DNA from: Akkermansiaceae bacterium
GTDB taxonomy: Bacteria > Verrucomicrobiota > Verrucomicrobiia > Verrucomicrobiales > DEV007
Assembly (NCBI GenBank): GCA_024233005.1
Contig: JACKQE010000007.1
Coordinates: forward strand, 193,862-257,861
Length of the DNA: 64,000 nt
Direction: 5' to 3'
In this document: positions 18,113 to 26,751 of the stretch, piece by piece
Position numbering within the stretch: position 1 is the first letter of the stretch
How the letters are laid out: every line of letters starts with the position of its first letter
Position numbers and translations under genes: made by a program
Notes under the pieces: generated by a model
The model's database searches: none
What the model saw: the letters and a program-made list of their open reading frames with translations, nothing else
What the model was told of the DNA's origin: nothing

Positions 18113-19351
18113 ATGGAACTGTCCGGAAATTTCTTCCTTCGCTTCGCGTGTCCCGCGGGGCTGCTGCTGTCCTCCCTGTCCCAGGCTGGGGAAGGAGACC
18201 GAACGCGGCGTCTTCTGGAGGAGGGCCGGGAACCGGTGCGGATCGTCTGCCTGGGCGACAGCATCACCGGTGTCTACTACCACAGCGGCGGGCTGCGAGC
18301 CTACCCGGAGATGCTGGAAATTGCCCTGCGGCAAGCGTATCCCAACGCCCCCGTGACCGTGCGCAATGCCGGCATCAGCGGCGACACCACCAAAGGAGCG
18401 CTCGCCCGGCTCGATCGGGACGTGATCGCCCATCATCCCCATCTCGTGACGGTGATGTTCGGCATGAATGATCTGGTGAGCCTGCCCTTGGACGATTTCG
18501 AAAGCAACCTGGAGCGGATCATCACCCGGTGCCATGAGGCGGGGGCCGAAGTGCTGCTTTGCACGCAGAACTCGGTGGTGGCAACGCCCGCCCGACCTTT
18601 GGAAACGCTGGAGCGGTTCACCCGGGCGATCCGCGGGGCGGCTGAAAAACAGGCGGTGGGGTTGGTCGACTGCTTCGCTCGCTTTGAGGAGGTGCGGGCA
18701 GGCGATGCTCTGGCGTGGGCCTTGCTCCACAGTGATCCCATTCATCCCAACATGGATGGGCACAAAGTTTTCGCGGCGGAAATCGCCCGGGTGATATCCG
18801 GCAAAGCGGTGTCCTGGCAGGCCGTTGGACCGCCGCAACCCGCTCTGCGCCACACTTCTGCGATGCTCAAGGCAGGGAAGCCCGTCAATGTCCTCGCGAT
18901 GCCTCCGTATGATACGCTGATCGGTCCGGCTCTGGAACGGCTTCATCCGGGGGCCCGGGTCACCGTGACCACCTGGCCGACGGAAAACAAGAGTCTTGCG
19001 GAGCTGAGGAATGCGGCCAAGCCCGTCCGGCAGAAGGCGCCGGATCTGGTGCTCCTCGCGGTGCCCGCCTCCGCCGCCTCCACTGGACCGGAGAATTTTC
19101 ACGAGAACTATGCCTGGATCATGAACTGGTCCCTCAGCTTTGGTCCCCAGCAGTGGGATGTGATCGTGGCGCCGCCCTCCACCGCGAAACCGGACCTTTC
19201 CCCCGCCGAGCGCACGCACGAAGATTTCGCCAGGCGGCTCATTGCCGCTCAGGATTTGAACCTGATCGACCGTCCGCCCGGAGACCGCACCCCGCTTCCT
19301 GACTTGTTGGGACAGTGGCTGGACCGGCAGTGGAACCCCACCCAACCTTGA
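18113..19351 (+). CDS. Exported SGNH/GDSL hydrolase with degenerate second domain
   Basis: The first half (about 40-240) is a canonical SGNH esterase: block I G-D-S-I-T with Ser50, block II N-A-G-I-S-G-D, block III G-M-N-D, and block V D-P-I-H-P-N, which provides the catalytic Asp and His. Such enzymes deacetylate glycans or cleave esters of small acids. The second half (about 255-412) resembles another SGNH-type fold by spacing (V-N-V-L-A-M-P-P, V-L-L-A-V-P-A-S-A-A) but lacks the Ser and Asn motifs and is probably structural. An N-terminal hydrophobic segment indicates export. The gene starts 11 bases after the transporter. Confidence 0.8.
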   Translation: MELSGNFFLRFACPAGLLLSSLSQAGEGDRTRRLLEEGREPVRIVCLGDSITGVYYHSGGLRAYPEMLEIALRQAYPNAPVTVRNAGISGDTTKGALARLDRDVIAHHPHLVTVMFGMNDLVSLPLDDFESNLERIITRCHEAGAEVLLCTQNSVVATPARPLETLERFTRAIRGAAEKQAVGLVDCFARFEEVRAGDALAWALLHSDPIHPNMDGHKVFAAEIARVISGKAVSWQAVGPPQPALRHTSAMLKAGKPVNVLAMPPYDTLIGPALERLHPGARVTVTTWPTENKSLAELRNAAKPVRQKAPDLVLLAVPASAASTGPENFHENYAWIMNWSLSFGPQQWDVIVAPPSTAKPDLSPAERTHEDFARRLIAAQDLNLIDRPPGDRTPLPDLLGQWLDRQWNPTQP

Positions 19352-19367
19352 CGACGCGTTGCCTTCC

Positions 19368-20246
19368 ATGAAGCCCCTGCCTTTGCTCCTCACCATCTTG
19401 GTAACCGGCCTCACCGGGATCCTGTCCGCCGCCGAGCGCATTCCTCTCTGGCCTGGCAAGGCTCCGCTAGGAAACGGTGCGGTGGAGGATTGTGCCCTGG
19501 AACTGCAGGTGTTTCTCCCTCCCGCGGACCAAGCCAACGGTGCCGCCATCGTGCTCTGTCCCGGAGGCGGCTACATTCGCCATGTCACCGACCGAGAGGG
19601 GTATCCCATTGCGGATTGGCTCACTCAGCACGGCATTGCCACGATCATCCTGGAATACCGACTGCCCGAGGGACGTCCCAGTGTTCCTTGGCTGGATGCC
19701 CAGCGCGCGATCCGCTTGACCCGGGCCCATGCCGCCGGGTGGCGAATCGATCCCCACCGCGTGGGCATTCTTGGTTTCTCCGCCGGGGGGCATGTCGCCT
19801 CCACGGCGGCCACGCACTTCGATGCCGGGAATACCGCCTCGCCTGATCCCATCGAGCGCCAGAGCAGCCGCGCGGATTTCGCCTGGTTGATCTATCCCGT
19901 CGTGACGATGGGGGACAAAACCCACGGCGGTTCCAAAGCCAAGCTGCTGGGCCCCGATCCATCGCCCGAGCTGGTCCAGTTTTACTCCAACGAAACCCGG
20001 GTCACCCGGGACACCCCTCCGGCCTTCCTGGCCCATGCGGTGGATGACAAGGCGGTGCCCATCGAAAACAGCCGTCAGTTCGTCGCTGCCATGCAGGCAA
20101 ACGGGGTGGCGGTCGAATTGCTGGAACTCCCATCCGGGGGGCACGGACTGAACGGCTGCCAGGGCCCTCTCTGGGAGCAGTGGAAAGCCGCCGCTCTGGT
20201 CTGGCTCGCGGGTCGCAAATTCATCCCCTCCCATCTTTCACCATGA
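19368..20246 (+). CDS. Exported BD-FAE/Axe-type alpha/beta-hydrolase
   Basis: A signal peptide (M-K-P-L-P-L-L-L... ending at L-S-A-A) precedes a single hydrolase domain. The start of the mature part, I-P-L-W-P-G-K-A-P, is typical of Bacteroidota and Verrucomicrobiota acetylxylan or feruloyl esterases. Key residues are the oxyanion loop C-P-G-G-G-Y, the elbow G-F-S-A-G-G-H with the nucleophile near residue 143, an Asp in V-D-D-K-A-V-P, and the His in G-G-H-G-L. I prefer the ATG at 19368 over an in-frame TTG three codons earlier. The stop overlaps the next start in an ATGA junction. Deacetylation of a plant- or algal-type polysaccharide is the usual role. Confidence 0.8.
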   Translation: MKPLPLLLTILVTGLTGILSAAERIPLWPGKAPLGNGAVEDCALELQVFLPPADQANGAAIVLCPGGGYIRHVTDREGYPIADWLTQHGIATIILEYRLPEGRPSVPWLDAQRAIRLTRAHAAGWRIDPHRVGILGFSAGGHVASTAATHFDAGNTASPDPIERQSSRADFAWLIYPVVTMGDKTHGGSKAKLLGPDPSPELVQFYSNETRVTRDTPPAFLAHAVDDKAVPIENSRQFVAAMQANGVAVELLELPSGGHGLNGCQGPLWEQWKAAALVWLAGRKFIPSHLSP

Positions 20247-23200
20247 GAACGTCCATAGTCCAGATCCTGGGGGTTCTCTGGGCACTCTCGGTGGGCTCGG
20301 GAAGTGCCGCCACCCTGCAAGTGCCGGCCGGGTATGCCTCCATCCAGTCCGCCATCAATGCGGCGGGGAAAGGCGACACGATCCTGGTGGCTCCGGGAAC
20401 CTACCGGGAGCGACTCCTCCTCAAAGAGGGCATCACCCTCCGCAGTGAAGGCGATGATACCGTGGGGACGATCGGACTGAAACGTGCCGAGCTCACCATT
20501 CTTGATTTTGCCGCTGGCAGCGGTGCCGGTGTGGCCATGGCGGCGGGAGCCACTCTTGACGGGTTCACCATCACCGGGGTGGGACGGTTTGACGAGGCGC
20601 TGTGGCAGCACCACTTCGACACCCAGGGCAACGAACAGTCCCACGAACCGATCGGAGAGGTGGGAACTCCCGGAATTATGGTGACGGGGGAAGCCACGGT
20701 CCGGAATAACATTGTTCACCACATTGGATACACCGGCATCGCCATCACCGGTGGTTCGCCCCGCATCGTGAACAATGTTTGCCACCACACCATGGGCGGG
20801 GGCATCGGCTCCATGAAGGGCTCCACGGCGCAGATTGAAGGCAACACCTGCTACGGGAATTTTTATGCGGGCATCGGGTGCGATGCCTCAAGCCCTGTCA
20901 TCAAGAACAACCGCTGCCACGGCAACATCCGGGCCGGCATCGGGATCAGTGAGGGCTCATCGCCCACGGTGACCGGCAACCAGTGTTACCAGAATCGACG
21001 CGCGGGCATTGGGATACGCACCGGAAGAGAGACCCGGCCGCTCGTGGAGGGGAATGACTGCACCGACAATGACATGGCCGGGATCGGGGTGGAGGAAGGG
21101 GCCCGGCCGGTCCTCAAAAAGAACCGGCTCGCCGGAAACCATCTCGTCGCGATCGGCGTGATCGGGGGATCGGACGCGGTGATCGAGGACAACGAGCTCA
21201 GCCGGGAAGGCGGTCTGCCGCCCTTGATCGCCGTGTTGGAGGAATCGCGCGCCGTGATCACTGGCAACACCTTGCGGGGTGGCGGAGTGGTCGGCATTCT
21301 GGTCAAAGGCAGCGCCGAAGTCCGGAACAACCGCTTCCTCGCCCCGACGGCAAAGAATCCGATCCTCTCTTTCAAGGGGGCCTCCCTCAAGGAATCCGGG
21401 AACGCTACCCTGACCGACGTGGTCTTCAAGGCCGCGGTCGATGGTTCGGAACAGCGGTATGTGGAACTGATGCCCCTGGGGATCGATGCCAAACGACCGC
21501 TGGATGTGGTCATGGCTTTCCATGGGCACGGCTCGGACCGCTGGCAGTTCATCAATGACCCCCGGGGCGAATGCAGAGGCGTCCGGGACGTCGCGGCGAA
21601 GCATGGCCTGCTGGTCGTATCACCCGACTACCGGGCCAAGACCTCGTGGATGGGACCGGATGCGGAGGCTGACGTGGTGCAGATCATCGCGGAACTGAAA
21701 GAACGGCACCGCATCGGCCGGGTGTTTCTCGCCGGTGGCTCGATGGGCGGGACCGCGGTGCTGACCTTCGCGGTGCTGCATCCCGAACTCATCGCCGGGG
21801 TCTGCAGCCTGAACGGCACGGCCAATCTGGTGGAGTATGAGAATTTTCAGGACGCCCGGACGGTCTCATTCGGGGGATCCAAGGCCGCGGTGCCGGAGGA
21901 ATACCGGAAGCGCAGCGCGGAATTCTTTCCCGAAAAACTGACGATGCCCCTCGCCTGCACCACCGGGGGAAAGGATGCCTCGGTGCCGCCGGACAGCGTC
22001 CTCCGGCTGGTGGAGACGCTCACGCGGATGAAACGCAGGGTGCTGGGCATTCATCGCGAAGCCGGCGGCCATGCGACGTCCTACGAGGACACCTGCTCGG
22101 CGATGGAGTTCATCCTGCGGGAGGGAGGGGAAGCCAGCGGACTCTCCGAGGAGGTGGTCGGGCTGGAACAACGGCTCGCCGGAATCAGGACCAGCGCTTC
22201 CGATCTCCTGGCCGATGCCAAAGTGTTCCCCAAAGGGGCGGCCTGGGCTCTCCGGTACGAGTCTTCACTCGGACCCAACGAATTGGCCATCATCCGGAAA
22301 GCGCTGGAGCGTGGCGCGGAACGTGCCGAAGCGCTAGCCGCCAACACCGCATCCTGGGGGGCGAAAAAAGGAAAACTGGTGCGCGGCTATGTTTCCGCGG
22401 TGGACGGATCGATCCAGCCCTACGGGGTCATCATTCCTGAGGCTTATGATGGGAGTAAACCGGTGCGTCTCGATGTCGTGCTCCACGGCAGTTCCAAACC
22501 GGTGGGACTCAGCGAGCTGAAATTCATGGCCCGTTTTGACGAAGGCGACGCCGCGAAGCCCGGTCCGGCCGCCGATTTCATCGAACTGCATCCGCTGGGC
22601 CGGGTGGAGAACTGTTACCGTTGGGCGGGGGAGACGGATGTGTTTGAAGCCATCGAAGCCGTGTGCCGGAACTACCGGATCGACCGCGACCGCATCGTGC
22701 TGCGCGGCATGTCGATGGGGGCTTCAGGCACCTGGCATCTGGGATTGAAGCATCCGGACCGCTTTGTCGCGATCGGTCCTTATTGCGGCTATGTGGACAC
22801 GCACCGCTTTTCGGAAACCCCGATTCCGGGCTTCATCAAAGTCGGCCCGCTCCCGCCTCATCAGGAGCTGGGGCTGCACATGCTGGACTCGGTGGATTAT
22901 GCCGCGAATGCCGGCGTCGTTCCGGCGATCGGGGCGATCGGCGACAAGGACACCTTTTTCCAAGCCCACGTCATCATGGGCGAAGCGTTTGCCCGGGAAG
23001 GCATTCCCTTTGTGAATCTCATCTCTCCGGGCACCGGTCACGTCATCGATCCGGTGACCCACGCGGAGCAGATGCGCCGCATCGGGGAGCACGCGGAAAA
23101 AGGCCTCGATCATGATCCCCGGGCACTCCGCTTCGTCACCTGGACTCTCAAGTACAACCGCTGTCATTGGCTGGAGTTGCTCGCGCTGGCGGCACATTAT

Positions 23201-24016
23201 GAACGCGCCGAATTCCGCGCCAGGGTGGCCGACGATGGCAGCCTCGACATCGCCGAAGCCCGGAACATCACCCGTTTTGCCATCCACCGGCCGGTGACCG
23301 GGATCCGGATCAACGGTGTCGGGATCGATGTGCCGTCCCCTTCGCCGGGGGAGGCCTTGGTCTTTAGCCAATCCGGAGGGGGCTGGCATTGCGACGGCCC
23401 TCGGAGCCGGGTGACGCTTTCCGGCAAACGCCCGGGTCTGCAGGGCCCGATCGACGACGCCTTCGCCACGCCCTTCCTGTGCGTCCGCGGCACCGGCCAG
23501 CCGTGGCATGCGGAGGTCCATGACTGGGCCGCCGCCGGTCTGCGGCGTTTTGAGTACGAATGGCACCGCTTCTTGCGCGGGGATCTGCCGGTCAAAAATG
23601 ACACCGAGGTCACCGAAGCGGACCTGCGGGACAAGCACCTCATTCTGTTCGGCGATCCCGGAAGCAATCCCTGGATTGCCAAAGCGCTGCCGCATTTGCC
23701 GGTGACCTGGACCCACGACGAAGTGAGTGTCGGCGGAGCCTCCGCTTCCGCCTCGAATCACTCTCCGGTCCTGATCGCTCCGAGTCCCTTCGCCGGTGAC
23801 CGGTATGTGGTCCTCAACAGTGGCCACACTTTTCATGAGAAAGAGTTTGCCGCCTTCAATTACCTGCTGTTTCCCCGACTCGGAGACTGGGCCTTGATGA
23901 AGGTTCTGCCGGGGGGCCGGACGTGGCAACCCGCCGCGACGGATTTTCCGGAGGAGACCGTCCGCGCCGGATACTTTGATGAAGACTGGCGGGAAGCCAG
24001 TGTCCCGAAACCTTGA
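20243..24016 (+). CDS. Beta-helix/double alpha/beta-hydrolase fusion protein
   Basis: The ATGA junction sets the start; the exported product is about 1,257 residues. Residues 25-400 form a right-handed parallel beta-helix: A-G-Y-A-S-I-Q-S-A-I-N-A-A (pectin-lyase-like entry) followed by a very regular 23-residue rung of the form C-x-x-N-x-x-A-G-I-G-I, repeated at least six times at about 170-340. Then comes one alpha/beta-hydrolase with A-G-G-S-M-G-G (Ser500) and a His in G-G-H-A-T, and a second with R-G-M-S-M-G-A (Ser824) and G-T-G-H-V, matching the prolyl-oligopeptidase/feruloyl-esterase group. The last 330 residues contain a further unassigned domain. A helix that grips a polymer and two esterases on one chain is the obvious model. 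The combination is unusual; the substrate is unknown. Confidence 0.78.
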   Translation: MRTSIVQILGVLWALSVGSGSAATLQVPAGYASIQSAINAAGKGDTILVAPGTYRERLLLKEGITLRSEGDDTVGTIGLKRAELTILDFAAGSGAGVAMAAGATLDGFTITGVGRFDEALWQHHFDTQGNEQSHEPIGEVGTPGIMVTGEATVRNNIVHHIGYTGIAITGGSPRIVNNVCHHTMGGGIGSMKGSTAQIEGNTCYGNFYAGIGCDASSPVIKNNRCHGNIRAGIGISEGSSPTVTGNQCYQNRRAGIGIRTGRETRPLVEGNDCTDNDMAGIGVEEGARPVLKKNRLAGNHLVAIGVIGGSDAVIEDNELSREGGLPPLIAVLEESRAVITGNTLRGGGVVGILVKGSAEVRNNRFLAPTAKNPILSFKGASLKESGNATLTDVVFKAAVDGSEQRYVELMPLGIDAKRPLDVVMAFHGHGSDRWQFINDPRGECRGVRDVAAKHGLLVVSPDYRAKTSWMGPDAEADVVQIIAELKERHRIGRVFLAGGSMGGTAVLTFAVLHPELIAGVCSLNGTANLVEYENFQDARTVSFGGSKAAVPEEYRKRSAEFFPEKLTMPLACTTGGKDASVPPDSVLRLVETLTRMKRRVLGIHREAGGHATSYEDTCSAMEFILREGGEASGLSEEVVGLEQRLAGIRTSASDLLADAKVFPKGAAWALRYESSLGPNELAIIRKALERGAERAEALAANTASWGAKKGKLVRGYVSAVDGSIQPYGVIIPEAYDGSKPVRLDVVLHGSSKPVGLSELKFMARFDEGDAAKPGPAADFIELHPLGRVENCYRWAGETDVFEAIEAVCRNYRIDRDRIVLRGMSMGASGTWHLGLKHPDRFVAIGPYCGYVDTHRFSETPIPGFIKVGPLPPHQELGLHMLDSVDYAANAGVVPAIGAIGDKDTFFQAHVIMGEAFAREGIPFVNLISPGTGHVIDPVTHAEQMRRIGEHAEKGLDHDPRALRFVTWTLKYNRCHWLELLALAAHYERAEFRARVADDGSLDIAEARNITRFAIHRPVTGIRINGVGIDVPSPSPGEALVFSQSGGGWHCDGPRSRVTLSGKRPGLQGPIDDAFATPFLCVRGTGQPWHAEVHDWAAAGLRRFEYEWHRFLRGDLPVKNDTEVTEADLRDKHLILFGDPGSNPWIAKALPHLPVTWTHDEVSVGGASASASNHSPVLIAPSPFAGDRYVVLNSGHTFHEKEFAAFNYLLFPRLGDWALMKVLPGGRTWQPAATDFPEETVRAGYFDEDWREASVPKP

Positions 24017-24029
24017 TCCCTCTCCATCC

Positions 24030-25529
24030 ATGCCCAAAATCCTCATCGCCGAATGCAAGCAGGAAGTCTCCACCTTCAATCCCCACCTCAGTGGGTATGA
24101 CGACTTCGGAATCCGGCGCGGCGAGGAGCTGCTCGGCTACCACCGCACGGTCCGCAATGAGATCGGCGGGGCTCTGAGCGTGTTTGATGCGGACGGGGAG
24201 GTGGAGGTGGTGCCGGCCTACAGCGCCTTCTTCATCACGTCGGGAGGCACGCTGGCCCGGCCGGATTGGGAGCGCATCGCGTCCGAGTTTCTCGACGGAA
24301 TCCGTACCGCTCCGCCGGTGGACGGAGTCTATTTCTGCATGCACGGCGCCATGGCCAGTGAGGAGGAACTGGATCCCGAGGGCTGGCTGCTGGAGGAGAC
24401 GAGGAAGATTCTCGGGAGGGACATTCCCATCGTGGTCTCGCTCGATCTGCACGGCATTCTCACCGACCGCATGGTGGAACAGAGTGATGCCATCGTGGCC
24501 TATCACACCTATCCGCATGTCGATTTTTTCGAAACCGGACAACGGTCCGCGCGGCTGTTGCTGCGGATCCTCTCGGGAGAGGTCCGGCCGGTCACCGCCA
24601 AAGTGGCCATCCCGGCGCTGGTGCGAGGGGATGAACTGATCACGGCGACCGGCTTGTTTGGCCAGAGCATCCGCATTGCCCAGGAGATTGAGCAATCCCC
24701 GAAGGGACTCTCTGCCGGGATCTTCATTGGCAATCCCTTCACCGATGTGCCCGCGCTGCAAACCTACAGCTTTGTCGTGACCGACAGCGACCCTCTGCTG
24801 GCGGAACGCGGAGCCCTGCGCCTTGCGGAGAGTTTCTGGGCCAACCATGAGGCGATGCGGGTGCCTTTGGTGAGCCTTGAAGAAATGGTCCGGATCGCAC
24901 TGGACTCCACCGGGGGCACGCTCGGTCTGGTCGATGCGGCGGATGCGACCAGCTCCGGTGCCTCCGGGGACAGCAATGCCCTGCTGAAAGCTCTCCTTGG
25001 GGCCGGATACTCCGGACGCACCCTGGTGCCCATCGTCGACGCCGCTGCGGTGCGGCAGGCTTTCGCGGCGGGCATTGGAGGGGGCATCGCAACGACCATC
25101 GGGGGCACTCTGGACCCGCACCGTTTCACCCCGCTTCCGGTCACCGCCACGGTGCGGCTTCTCGCCGACGGCCGGTTCCGGAGTGAGTCTTTCGGGGAAG
25201 AATGGCTTGCCGGACCGACCGCGGTGTTGGAAGTGGAGAATTTCACCATCGTCGCCGGAAGCCGCGCGGTGAACCTCTACGATCGCAGCTTTTTTCTCGC
25301 CCATGGACAGAATCCCGCGAATTTCGACGCCGTCGTGATAAAATCCCCGCACTGTCAGCCCCACATGTACGCGGCGTGGTGCCGACGGATGGTCCATGTC
25401 GATGCCCCGGGATCTTCGAGTGCGAATCTCTCCTATCTCGGGCACACCCGTTGCCCCCGTCCCATCTTTCCGCTGGATGCGGAGGTTTCCTTCAAGCCCA
25501 GAGCCCGGCATTTCCCCCATCACCCATGA
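24030..25529 (+). CDS. M81-family metallopeptidase (MlrC-like)
   Basis: The product starting M-P-K-I-L-I-A-E-C-K is about 499 residues and matches the MlrC family throughout: E-V-S-T-F-N-P near the start, C-M-H-G-A-M, S-L-D-L-H-G and Y-H-T-Y-P-H for probable zinc binding, and G-N-P-F-T-D-V. MlrC was described as the last step of microcystin breakdown, but most members occur in organisms that never meet microcystin and sit beside amidohydrolase or sugar-acid genes; a deamidating or ring-opening role on a small molecule is likely. No signal peptide is seen. The gene overlaps the next by four bases (ATGA), linking it closely to the racemase-type enzyme. Confidence 0.85.
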   Translation: MPKILIAECKQEVSTFNPHLSGYDDFGIRRGEELLGYHRTVRNEIGGALSVFDADGEVEVVPAYSAFFITSGGTLARPDWERIASEFLDGIRTAPPVDGVYFCMHGAMASEEELDPEGWLLEETRKILGRDIPIVVSLDLHGILTDRMVEQSDAIVAYHTYPHVDFFETGQRSARLLLRILSGEVRPVTAKVAIPALVRGDELITATGLFGQSIRIAQEIEQSPKGLSAGIFIGNPFTDVPALQTYSFVVTDSDPLLAERGALRLAESFWANHEAMRVPLVSLEEMVRIALDSTGGTLGLVDAADATSSGASGDSNALLKALLGAGYSGRTLVPIVDAAAVRQAFAAGIGGGIATTIGGTLDPHRFTPLPVTATVRLLADGRFRSESFGEEWLAGPTAVLEVENFTIVAGSRAVNLYDRSFFLAHGQNPANFDAVVIKSPHCQPHMYAAWCRRMVHVDAPGSSSANLSYLGHTRCPRPIFPLDAEVSFKPRARHFPHHP

Positions 25530-26662
25530 AAATTCGAGAAATCCGTTGTGCCGGTTTGCGCGGCGCCACCCCTGAAGGGGGATGGAGCAACGAGCTCCGC
25601 CCCGAGGACTGCGTTCATACCCTCATCGCCGTTCACACCGACGAAGGCGAGATTGGTCTCGGCAGTGTCTTCACCAATGATGCGCTGGTCCGGGCTTCAT
25701 TGGCGGTGTTGGAACCGCTCTACCGGGGGGAGAATGCGCTGGAGCCGGAACGCGTCAGTGAAAAACTCCACCAGCACCAGTTCTGGCTCGGACGCGGGGG
25801 CGCCATCACCCACGCCATCAGCGGGATCGACATTGCCTTGTGGGATCTGCTGGGCAAGGCCACCGGACAACCGGTGGGCAGGCTGCTGGGAGGTCGCTAC
25901 CGGGAGCGGGTGCAGCCATATGCCTCGCTCTTGATGGATGAACCGTCCAAGCTGAAAGATCATCTCCTCGCGGTGAAATCCGAAGGGTTCCGCGCTTTCA
26001 AAATCGGCTGGGGTCCGTTCGGTCGGCGCGATGCGGCCACGGACGAAGCGATCGTGAAAGCGGCGCGGGAAGCGGTCGGGGCAGAGTCGCGCCTGATGGT
26101 TGACGCCGGCGGCAGTGACGCCTTCTGGCCCAACGGCTACAAGTGGGCGTTGAACACCGCCAGGATGCTCGCCGACTACGAGGTGCACTGGTTTGAGGAA
26201 GCGCTCCCGCCCGACTCGCTCGAAGATTTCGTCAAGCTGCGGGAGCATTCCCCGGTGCCCATTTCAGGGGGCGAAGTGCTGACCCGTCGCCAGGCGTTCC
26301 AGCCCTTTCTCGAGGCGCGGGCCTTCGACATCATTCAGCCCGATGTGACCAAGGTCGGAGGCATCAGTGAAGAGCGCCGCATTGCCTGGATGGCGCAGGA
26401 ACACGGGGTGCGGTTCATCCCGCACGGATGGAACACGGCTGTGGGACTGGCCGCGGACCTCCACCTCGCGTCCGCCTTCCCGGGCACCGATCTGGTGGAA
26501 TACCTCACGGGTTCACCCTTCATCGATGAGATCACCGCTGGCGGGTGGACGCTGGATGCCGATGGAATGCTGCCCATTCCAACCAAGCCGGGACTTGGCC
26601 TGGAGCTCGATCCCGCAGCCGTGCGGAAATACACCAATGGGGAAGACCTGTTTTCCCTCTGA
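25526..26662 (+). CDS. Mandelate racemase/muconate lactonizing enzyme family protein
   Basis: The 378-residue product is a standard-length member of the mandelate racemase group of the enolase superfamily. I see Lys159 in F-K-I-G, metal ligands Asp193 (V-D-A-G-G), Glu224 (F-E-E-A) and Glu250 (S-G-G-E), then Asp273 (Q-P-D) and His300 (P-H-G-W-N), the His/Asp dyad used in racemases and acid-sugar dehydratases. Such enzymes commonly dehydrate galactarate, glucarate, talarate or aldonates to 2-keto-3-deoxy acids. That fits a lactonase and an organic-acid-type transporter in the same operon. It is cytoplasmic and the last gene of the operon. Contrast it with the Lys-type enolase at 452-1858. Confidence 0.88.
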   Translation: MKIREIRCAGLRGATPEGGWSNELRPEDCVHTLIAVHTDEGEIGLGSVFTNDALVRASLAVLEPLYRGENALEPERVSEKLHQHQFWLGRGGAITHAISGIDIALWDLLGKATGQPVGRLLGGRYRERVQPYASLLMDEPSKLKDHLLAVKSEGFRAFKIGWGPFGRRDAATDEAIVKAAREAVGAESRLMVDAGGSDAFWPNGYKWALNTARMLADYEVHWFEEALPPDSLEDFVKLREHSPVPISGGEVLTRRQAFQPFLEARAFDIIQPDVTKVGGISEERRIAWMAQEHGVRFIPHGWNTAVGLAADLHLASAFPGTDLVEYLTGSPFIDEITAGGWTLDADGMLPIPTKPGLGLELDPAAVRKYTNGEDLFSL

Positions 26663-26751
26663 TCGGGGCATTACCGGATCCGTGGGGATGCCGGTTGCGA
26701 TTCTGCCCGAAGCGGGGTTCCACAGTCCGGGCGGATCCCCTCCAATCTGGA

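Noticed and set aside
22724..25523. Reverse frames over the beta-helix/esterase and M81 genes
   Set aside because: They are shadows; the forward frames carry intact catalytic motifs.
25202..25525. Upstream extension of the racemase-type gene
   Set aside because: It overlaps the M81 coding sequence in another frame and is Arg-rich; the ATGA junction gives a normal enolase-fold N terminus.
24030..25529. Microcystin-degradation (mlr) cluster
   Set aside because: Only an MlrC-like gene is present; MlrA, MlrB and MlrD are absent, and MlrC-like proteins are widespread.
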